This document shows, piece after piece, positions 43,328-49,087 of a stretch of DNA of 49,087 bases. Where the stretch lies: the NCBI GenBank assembly GCA_018712145.1, contig DVHJ01000089.1:1-49087 (forward strand), read 5' to 3'. The stretch comes from Candidatus Faecousia faecigallinarum. Its GTDB lineage: Bacteria; Bacillota; Clostridia; Oscillospirales; Oscillospiraceae. The notes under the pieces were generated by a model. It worked only from the letters and a program-made list of their open reading frames with translations, ran no database searches and was not told the origin of the DNA. The translations under genes and the position numbers were made by a program. Position 1 is the stretch's first letter. Each line of letters starts with the position of its first letter.

Positions 43328-43397
43328 TACTGAAACTTGCCAGGCGTCTGCGATTGCAAGGACGTGGTTTGCAATGCCATGCCGAAGACGGCGCCGG

Positions 43398-43649
43398 TTA
43401 TTGCCCGGCTTTTGCCGCCTCAATCCGGGCCTGGGCCTGGGCGATTCTCTCCTCCGCCTGGGCAATGGCCTCCTCCCGCTTGGCCTGCTGGGCGGCTTTG
43501 AACACCTCCGGCCGGCTCTGGGCCTTGGCCTCTTCCCAGGCGGCTTTGGATTCCGCCTTCACCGCGGCAAAGTTGGCTTTGTCCACCTCGTGCTGGGCGT
43601 GGGCGCTTTCTTTCATGTCAGAGAATGCTTTTTTCAGAAAATTTTCCAT
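43398..43649 (-). CDS. Small charged helical protein
   Basis: 83 aa, almost wholly Ala/Glu/Lys/Gln helix (AIAQAEERIAQAQARIEAAK), coiled-coil-like. ATG behind AAAGGA. 39 bp after the membrane protein gene, likely same transcript. No family recognised. Confidence 0.7.
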   Translation of the reverse strand: MENFLKKAFSDMKESAHAQHEVDKANFAAVKAESKAAWEEAKAQSRPEVFKAAQQAKREEAIAQAEERIAQAQARIEAAKAGQ

Positions 43650-43688
43650 ATTTATTATCCTTTCTATGCTTTTACAGAATATTGCTGC

Positions 43689-44057
43689 TTACTTTAGGCC
43701 CTTAATTACCGGGATCAGGCAAAGCAGCGCCACAATGCCAACGACGCCAACAATGACGCCAGGAATCATTATTTCCCAAACCATTGTCATGCACATTCCA
43801 ACGCCGAGGATAATTGCCCCCACAATGCCCAGAAGGGTAGTGCCAATTACCTTTCCATTGAACACAATGGCGGGCTTTCCGTCCATTTTCCGGCGGACAA
43901 GGATCATCGCCAGCAAAATCACCCCACCAATTACGCCGGTAATAATGCCCGGCGTCATGGCGTTCCACTCTGGCAGCAGCGCCATGCACATGCCCAGGGC
44001 AAACAGAATGCCGCCCACCGTACTCAGGATAAGGGTGATAAAATCTTTCTTCTTCAT
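43689..44057 (-). CDS. Four-helix membrane protein with internal duplication
   Basis: 122 aa. Two similar halves: GGILFALGMCMALLPEW ... MTPGIITGVIGGVILLAMI and GAIILGVGMCMTMVWE ... MIPGVIVGVVGIVALLCLI, joined by a short basic loop (RRKMDGKPAIVFNGK). The MCM and PG motifs recur at the same places. ATG behind GGAGG. Function unknown. Confidence 0.75.
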   Translation of the reverse strand: MKKKDFITLILSTVGGILFALGMCMALLPEWNAMTPGIITGVIGGVILLAMILVRRKMDGKPAIVFNGKVIGTTLLGIVGAIILGVGMCMTMVWEIMIPGVIVGVVGIVALLCLIPVIKGLK

Positions 44058-44453
44058 TTTTTGTTGCCTCCAATTTTTATTTCGTGCTCTCGCACCGGAT
44101 GATCTAAGGATAAACGGCCCATGTTTCGGAATTGATTGTGAATTGTTTCCGAAAGATGAAATTGCGGGTGTTTGGCAATGCCGACAGGTACTCCGGGCAA
44201 AACCAATCTCCCGGTTTCAACCTGTACACGGCGTTTAACCGTGATCAGTGAACGACCGGTCCCTGGTTAAAGTTTTCACGCAAATCAAACAGTTGGCGTA
44301 GAATGTCTTTCAGGGATGCATAATTGCAAATTACAGGACAAATGCCTGAATTTCAGATACAGTCATGCGCTGCTCGGCTTTTCTTTTCCTTGTTCATCAC
44401 GCCAAACTTTACAAAGGGCAAATTGGCCATGAATCGGGCTGATGGCGGAAAAC
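44058..44453. other. Gene-free stretch
   Basis: Contains no convincing gene. A 44-codon minus-strand frame (about 44088-44219, starting GTG) is too short and unsupported to call. The base composition shifts toward A+T to the right. Confidence 0.5.
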
Positions 44454-44492
44454 GGCGGTATGTTCCTGGAAAGGGAGCATACCGCCTGTTTT
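44454..44492 (-). terminator. Terminator after the GNAT gene
   Basis: GGCGGTATG (44454-44462) pairs with CATACCGCC (44478-44486). T-rich on both sides (TGTTTTGTT on plus, GTTTTCC on minus), so perhaps bidirectional. Confidence 0.6.
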
Positions 44493-44534
44493 GTTGTCCT
44501 GGGTTTATTCCATGTCTGCTTAAATAGGCACAAA

Positions 44535-44981
44535 TTATTCAGCAGGATATTTTATAAGAGTAGTAAGTTCATTAATAGATTCGAATCCGTTTTTTAAATA
44601 GAATTTTTCGGACGGGAAACCTCTTTCGGTATTTAAAATAATTGCGTTCATTTTTTCCATACGGATTTCACGCTCAATCAGTTTCAAAAAATAGATTCCA
44701 ATTCCCTTCCCTTGCCAGCTGGCTTTCACGCAAAATTGATCGATGTAATATTCCATCCCGCTGATCCACGGTTTTTTCATTCCTATGCTCATTGCAATAA
44801 TATGCTCTTGTTCTTTTAAAATATAACCCACAAAGTAGTTGTTGTTAATATAACTTCGAAAGAAGTCAACCACTTGCTCTCTGGAGCTGTATGTATCATT
44901 CCACGGGGCTTTTGTGAACACATCAATAAATAAATCTACGCATTCTTCGATATGTTCCCTCGATATTTTAACTATATTCAT
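44535..44981 (-). CDS. GNAT family N-acetyltransferase
   Basis: 148 aa. Motif A WQGKGIGIYFLKLIEREIR (acetyl-CoA pyrophosphate loop) and motif B FPSEKFYLKNGFES. Substrate unknown. Strikingly A+T-rich with AT-ending codons, unlike all neighbours, and without a visible Shine-Dalgarno; this suggests recent acquisition. Confidence 0.85.
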   Translation of the reverse strand: MNIVKISREHIEECVDLFIDVFTKAPWNDTYSSREQVVDFFRSYINNNYFVGYILKEQEHIIAMSIGMKKPWISGMEYYIDQFCVKASWQGKGIGIYFLKLIEREIRMEKMNAIILNTERGFPSEKFYLKNGFESINELTTLIKYPAE

Positions 44982-45023
44982 AATATCGAAATATCATGTT
45001 TGTAAAATAGCGTGCCGTTTTAT

Positions 45024-45908
45024 TTACGGACGGCGGTCCGGCCGGACAAAGGGCTCGGCCACTGCTTCGCCGGTCAGCAGTCCATACAGCCGGGGGCGGC
45101 GATAGGCATTGCCGTGGACCTCTTCCTGCCGGTATTGCCGGAGCTTTTCCAAGGGGAAGCGGGCCAGATAAATCCCCTCCGCCTCCCCTGCCTCCAGAAT
45201 CAAGGTGTCCCTGGACTCCACCACGCCGGGGCGAATCTCCCCATAAGCCATGCCGTCAAAAGCAGTGGAGTGGCCGTTACAGTCCGGCTGCCCGTAAGCG
45301 TAGTTACAGGTGGCGATGCCCACCATATTTTCATAGGCCCGGGTCCGGAGCTGGGCCAGGCGGTTTAGCTCCATGGGACAGGCGTTGGGCACCAAAATGA
45401 TTTCCGCTCCCTGCAGCATGAGAATTCTGGCACTTTCCGGAAATTCCCGGTCGAAGCAAATCATCGCCCCCACCTTCACCGGCCCGGCAGCAGTGTCCAA
45501 GGTAGCCACCGGAAATCCGTCGCCAGGGGTTAGCCTGCGCTCCGTCTCGTCAAAGTCGCAGGTATGCACCTTGGCATAGGTGAGCACGGTGCGGCCGAAG
45601 CGGTCAATGAGGCTCACCGTATTTCTGGGCCGGGGGGCATAGGCTTCGAGATACGTCACCGCAATGGCCATATCCAGCGCTTTGGCCAGGGTTTGAAAAG
45701 CAGAAAGGAAAGCGCTGTCCGGGCCAACGGCCGAGGCCCGGAGAACTTCCGGGTCTGCGGAGATACAATAGCCGGTGTTCCACATCTCCGGGAAAAGGGC
45801 AATGTCCGCACCCATTGCCTTGGCCTGGCGGCAAGCAGCCAGGCCTTTTTCCAAGTTTTCCGCCGGATTCTGTCCGGCAGTGAGTTGTAAAAGGGCAACG
45901 TTCAGCAT
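45024..45908 (-). CDS. Carbon-nitrogen hydrolase (nitrilase superfamily)
   Basis: 294 aa. Catalytic triad E41 (LFPEMW), K113 (TYAKVH) and C151 (MICFDREFPE). Hydrolyses an amide or nitrile in the cytoplasm; exact substrate not deducible. ATG behind AAGGAG. Directly follows the broken DUF1847 gene in the same direction. Confidence 0.9.
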   Translation of the reverse strand: MLNVALLQLTAGQNPAENLEKGLAACRQAKAMGADIALFPEMWNTGYCISADPEVLRASAVGPDSAFLSAFQTLAKALDMAIAVTYLEAYAPRPRNTVSLIDRFGRTVLTYAKVHTCDFDETERRLTPGDGFPVATLDTAAGPVKVGAMICFDREFPESARILMLQGAEIILVPNACPMELNRLAQLRTRAYENMVGIATCNYAYGQPDCNGHSTAFDGMAYGEIRPGVVESRDTLILEAGEAEGIYLARFPLEKLRQYRQEEVHGNAYRRPRLYGLLTGEAVAEPFVRPDRRP

Positions 45909-45919
45909 GGCAATTCTCC

Positions 45920-46293
45920 TTACCGTTTGTTTTTGTAGTACCCATCGGCGCGGTATAGCGCGCCAACCGGGTTGTGGGCCAGCACCCGGTCTTTGACCGC
46001 CAGAACGGTCGCCAAAGCCTGGGCGTACCGGCAAAACAGGGCACAGGCCAAAGGAATTCCGTCTCCTGCTGGTTCAATCGCATGGGCAATGGGGTAGCTT
46101 CAAATTCGCCGGGATGCACCTGATGGGCAATGCCGCAGCTGGCTTTGCTGACGCCCCCGGTTTTGCAGATAACGGAAACCACCTCCAACCCGGCCCGGCG
46201 CAAAATGCCGTCCGGGATTTTGGCCGCCTTCCGCAATCCCCAGCAAAAAGCCAGGCCAATTTTCCGGTAGCCCATGCGCTGGCACAGCTCCAT
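45920..46293 (-). pseudogene. DUF1847 gene remnant: truncated and frameshifted
   Basis: First frame from 46293: [50 protein letters not shown]. The family then continues in another frame from about 46101: [56 protein letters not shown] and TAA. So one indel near 46098. The N-terminal ~50 residues expected in the family (Cys-rich) are absent. DUF1847 proteins look like metal-binding enzymes of unknown role. Confidence 0.75.
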
Positions 46294-46387
46294 CTATACA
46301 TGGCATGATCCCTCCATACCTATCTTAGCTACAGTATAGCAAAACGGGGAAGCGGACAACGCCTCCCCGTTTATGGATTCTGGTATG

Positions 46388-47143
46388 TTAGGCAGCCAGC
46401 TGATCCTTTGCCTTGGGGAGCAGCAGGAAGTTGCAAACTACAGTTGCAATGTTGAGAATGAAAATAATCCACACAGAAAAGTGGGGTGAAACCCGGACTC
46501 TTGCCGTTATCCCGTACATCTCTTCGCTGTATGAACCCAGAAGCAAGTGCAGCAGCAGGTACACCACCACCGAGGCAATGCTGGCAATGGCAAACAAGCG
46601 GAACAGCCGGAGAGACTTACTGGAGCGGGCGGACATTTCCTTCCACAGGTACAGGGCAAAGCCGCCCAGGGCCAGCAACACCAGGCCATAGATCACGTTG
46701 ATGGCATGCAGTCCTCCAAACTCCCCGGAATCATAAATATCGGCAATGGGACCGCTGGCCGATTCCGACAACCCCATACCGCTAACCGTGGCAGAGACGT
46801 TGAATTTGCCAATGAGCAGCACAAATCCGAAAATCACATTCAGCACTGCTATGACCAGCAAAGCAATGGACACGATTTTCAGCAGGTCTGACGGCCGGCT
46901 GGCCAAAGAATTGCCCACCCCGGGATTGTAGGGATTCTGGGGCGGTTGCCAATCGGGCGCCTGCTGCTGGGCAGACGGAGGCTGCCAACCGGAAGTTTGC
47001 TGCTGAGCCGGCGGAGATTGCCAGTTGGGTTTCGGCGGCTGCCACGCAGGGGGCTGCTGGGCAACCATGCGTGCGCCGCAGTTGGGGCAGAACAGCTGAT
47101 TATCCTGGCCCTCCGTTTGGCACGATGGACAGATTTTAGACAT
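46388..47143 (-). CDS. Zinc-ribbon membrane protein, paralogue 1
   Basis: 251 aa. Zinc ribbon CPSCQTEGQDNQLFCPNCGA, then a Pro/Gln/Trp-rich linker with repeated WQPP/PPAQQQ units, then four membrane helices from about residue 88. ATG behind AGGAGGAAG; the longer frame upstream runs through the promoter. Unknown function; related in plan to the next two genes. Confidence 0.8.
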   Translation of the reverse strand: MSKICPSCQTEGQDNQLFCPNCGARMVAQQPPAWQPPKPNWQSPPAQQQTSGWQPPSAQQQAPDWQPPQNPYNPGVGNSLASRPSDLLKIVSIALLVIAVLNVIFGFVLLIGKFNVSATVSGMGLSESASGPIADIYDSGEFGGLHAINVIYGLVLLALGGFALYLWKEMSARSSKSLRLFRLFAIASIASVVVYLLLHLLLGSYSEEMYGITARVRVSPHFSVWIIFILNIATVVCNFLLLPKAKDQLAA

Positions 47144-47192
47144 GGATATCTTCCTCCTCTGATTGGGTAATTGGCATGCATAACCCAAAAAC

Positions 47193-47222
47193 ATTATACC
47201 AGAGGGCAAAAAAACTTGTCAA
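47193..47222 (-). promoter_or_regulatory. Promoter of zinc-ribbon paralogue 1
   Basis: Minus strand TTGACA (47217-47222), 18-bp spacer, TATAAT (47193-47198). Confidence 0.8.
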
Positions 47223-47314
47223 GTATCCCGGCGGAAATATTGGATTTGCCAATTGTGGAACCGGCAATACACAAGATAACCGGGGAAAGCACCTGCTTCC
47301 CCCGGTAACGATGG

Positions 47315-48055
47315 TTAGTTGACGAATAAACCGGCGCGCTTTTTGAAATACGTATAGTTGGCAATCAGCAGCACTGCACTCCAAATGGTTTGCACAATGT
47401 AGGTGCTGTAGTCCAGCTCACCGGCCAACTCGCCTAGGGCAATCGCCGCAGCAATCACGTAGACCAGGCTGAGCACCGCGTTGGCCAGCAGAAAAGCCAT
47501 GTAATTTTTCGGCCCCTTGGCCTGGAATTTGGCCAGCTGCATCCGAATCACAATGGCAAACACCGCCAAGGCAATGAGGACGACGCCATACACCTTATCC
47601 ACAGGACTCATGCCAGGGAAGAAAGCGTATACAAATTCCGCTTCCCCATCCGAACCATAATGGGCGCCTGTCAGCACCATAAAGCCGGTGATCAGGCTGA
47701 TCACCGCACTGGCAAACAGCTGGAAGTAGATGATGAACTTAAACCAGGCCATTTGTTGGCCGGGTCCCATGCCGTAAGCCGGCTGGCCGTAGGGGTTGGG
47801 ATTGCTGGGGGGAACCTGGGGGTTCTGGGGGGACTGACCATAGGGCGGATTCTGACCGTAGGGATTCTGGGGATTTTGGCCATAAGGGGGCTGGTTCTGG
47901 TAGTTGCCGGTGGGCTGCTGCCACGTTGGGGGCGACTGCCAGCCTGGGGGATTCTGCTGCCCGGCTGGAGATGCAGGCAGCTTCGCGCCGCAGTTGGGGC
48001 AGAAGCTTTGGCTATCCTGGCAGGAACTCCCGCAGGATGGGCACACTTTGGACAT
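47315..48055 (-). CDS. Zinc-ribbon membrane protein, paralogue 2
   Basis: 246 aa. CPSCGSSCQDSQSFCPNCGA, a linker with NPYGQ/PPYGQ repeats, then four membrane helices (MAWFKFIIYFQLFASAVISL is the first). The stretch YGMGPGQQMAWFKFIIYFQL is nearly repeated in paralogue 3, and the endings YFKKRAGLFVN/YLKKRAGLFVN match. ATG behind GAGGAGGTAG. Confidence 0.8.
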   Translation of the reverse strand: MSKVCPSCGSSCQDSQSFCPNCGAKLPASPAGQQNPPGWQSPPTWQQPTGNYQNQPPYGQNPQNPYGQNPPYGQSPQNPQVPPSNPNPYGQPAYGMGPGQQMAWFKFIIYFQLFASAVISLITGFMVLTGAHYGSDGEAEFVYAFFPGMSPVDKVYGVVLIALAVFAIVIRMQLAKFQAKGPKNYMAFLLANAVLSLVYVIAAAIALGELAGELDYSTYIVQTIWSAVLLIANYTYFKKRAGLFVN

Positions 48056-48091
48056 AATTGCTACCTCCTCTTTCTTTTTGAAGATACGTTC

Positions 48092-48120
48092 AGTATACTG
48101 CAAAACGGGAAACCTGTCAA
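48092..48120 (-). promoter_or_regulatory. Promoter of zinc-ribbon paralogue 2
   Basis: Minus strand TTGACA (48115-48120), 17-bp spacer, TATACT (48092-48097). Confidence 0.8.
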
Positions 48121-48133
48121 TCTGACTTTACCC

Positions 48134-48748
48134 TTAATTGACAAACAAGCCCGCTCTCTTTTTCAAGTAGACAACATTTACAGCCAGCACTGCGGCGGAT
48201 GTAAGCAATTGGAGAAGATCGGTCAATAACCCGCTAGAATCCAAATAACCGTCTAAGCTTCCGGCTGCAATGTAGAACGCGGCAGCGTAAAGCACGCTGA
48301 CCGCCAAAGAGCACCCGCATAAACAAAGGTAATGCCGCGGCGCTCCACGTTTGAAATGCACCAATTGGGAGCGCACCACCAGGGCAAGGGCGCCCAGGAC
48401 AATGCATGCCGCTCCATATACCTTATCCACAATCCCCATGTATGTAAATCTGTACACAAAATCTTTCGTGAATATATCATACTGACTTCCGAAAAAGGCC
48501 ACAATTCCAGACAAGCAACCTACAATCGCGGTGTAAAACAGCTGAAAATAGATAATGAACTTAAACCAGGCCATGTTTTGGCCGGGGCCCATGCCATACT
48601 CCGGCGTCCGGTAAATCCACTGCCCATAGGGATCCGGCGGGGAATCGTGCTGAATGGGCAAAGCCCCGGACAGTTTGGCGCCACAATTGGGGCAGAAGTT
48701 TTGGCCGTCCTGACAGGGCGTCCCACAGGAGGGACAGATTGGGGACAT
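48134..48748 (-). CDS. Zinc-ribbon membrane protein, paralogue 3
   Basis: 204 aa. CPSCGTPCQDGQNFCPNCGA, a short linker without the Tyr/Gly repeats, then four membrane helices beginning AWFKFIIYFQLFYTAIVG. Closest to paralogue 2. Slightly more A+T-rich. ATG behind AAGGTGG. Confidence 0.8.
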   Translation of the reverse strand: MSPICPSCGTPCQDGQNFCPNCGAKLSGALPIQHDSPPDPYGQWIYRTPEYGMGPGQNMAWFKFIIYFQLFYTAIVGCLSGIVAFFGSQYDIFTKDFVYRFTYMGIVDKVYGAACIVLGALALVVRSQLVHFKRGAPRHYLCLCGCSLAVSVLYAAAFYIAAGSLDGYLDSSGLLTDLLQLLTSAAVLAVNVVYLKKRAGLFVN

Positions 48749-48785
48749 CACTACCACCTTCTCTTTCTTTATTCTGATAATGTCT

Positions 48786-48814
48786 AGTATACTATAAATT
48801 CAGAACACTGTCAA
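48786..48814 (-). promoter_or_regulatory. Promoter of zinc-ribbon paralogue 3
   Basis: Minus strand TTGACA (48809-48814), 17-bp spacer, TATACT (48786-48791). To its right (48815-49087) I see no gene or clear signal. Confidence 0.8.
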
Positions 48815-49087
48815 TCAAATTTTCACTGCAGTGGAAATGCGGAAACCGCAAAGCCGTTGACACCCATTCCCACAGGCACGGCTGCAATAGCTACGGCGCG
48901 ATTTTCCGGATTGAACGAAAAAATGGCAAATCAGGACGGCCTGTGTTAAGGCAGAGCCGGTGGCCGCTATCCCAACTTTAGAAGAAGGCAAACGAGATGT
49001 CCAGCACACCGTGCGGCGGTGTAATTTCCTTTTCCCGAAAATCGTGTTTTTTATCTGATAATTTTGTCGTAAAAATGTGTGTAATAT

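Noticed and set aside
44088-44219. 44-codon minus-strand frame beginning GTG (VYRLKPGDWFCPEYLSALPN)
   Set aside because: No ribosome-binding site, no recognised family, short; could be a remnant but unsupported.

Overview
The window comes from a GC-rich, spore-forming member of the Clostridia, most likely an Oscillospiraceae/Ruminococcaceae-type gut anaerobe. The reasons are a pro-sigma-K gene, the clostridial S10-spc-alpha order with secY-adk-map-KOW-infA, a zinc-type S14, a DUF4317 protein, an intact glycine cleavage operon and cytoplasmic GH29 fucosidases. This placement is inference from gene content. No rRNA, tRNA or CRISPR array was seen.

Left part (1-9.1 kb). Two zinc-ribbon proteins are followed by the main discovery: sigK, the late mother-cell sigma factor gene, is split in two. 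Its first 206 codons lie at 2496-3113, and its last 24 codons plus stop lie at 7523-7597. A 4,409-bp skin-like element sits between them. The two junctions share ATGTATC. Joining them at the central GT restores the reading frame exactly through region 4.2. In the excised circle the two element ends would form a 46-bp perfect palindrome interrupted only by that GT, as expected of a large-serine-recombinase attP. The element carries a large serine recombinase, a coupled 43-aa ORF, a Cro/CI-type regulator, an ECF sigma factor and a DUF4367 membrane protein (likely anti-sigma), plus repeat copies. After sigK come the convergent ddl and DUF1934 genes.

Middle-left (9.2-22.5 kb). A hypothetical gene with a structured leader is followed by a tandem glycine riboswitch with a terminator. 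It controls gcvT-glyA (a single fused gene), gcvH, gcvPA, gcvPB, lplA and lpdA: a complete glycine cleavage system with serine hydroxymethyltransferase, lipoate ligase and dihydrolipoyl dehydrogenase. Two GH29 alpha-L-fucosidase genes with their own promoter and a DUF4317 gene follow.

Centre (22.5-39.2 kb). A roughly 800-bp gene-free stretch contains an apparent stand-alone ncRNA gene on the minus strand with its own sigma-A promoter and terminator. The S10-spc-alpha ribosomal protein operon then runs on the minus strand from a strong promoter at about 39.1 kb down to rplQ and a terminator at 23.2 kb. rplW carries an in-frame amber codon, and the leader contains a possible attenuator.

Right part (39.2-49.1 kb). 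A ribbon-helix-helix repressor gene sits opposite a small membrane/zinc-ribbon gene pair whose promoter spacer is filled by a palindromic operator. Then come an ABC-F ATPase, a Lar-like zinc protein, a Cys-rich conserved protein, a 181-bp MITE-like repeat, two small proteins, an AT-rich GNAT acetyltransferase, a nitrilase-family amidohydrolase behind a broken DUF1847 gene, and three paralogous zinc-ribbon/membrane proteins, each with its own strong promoter.
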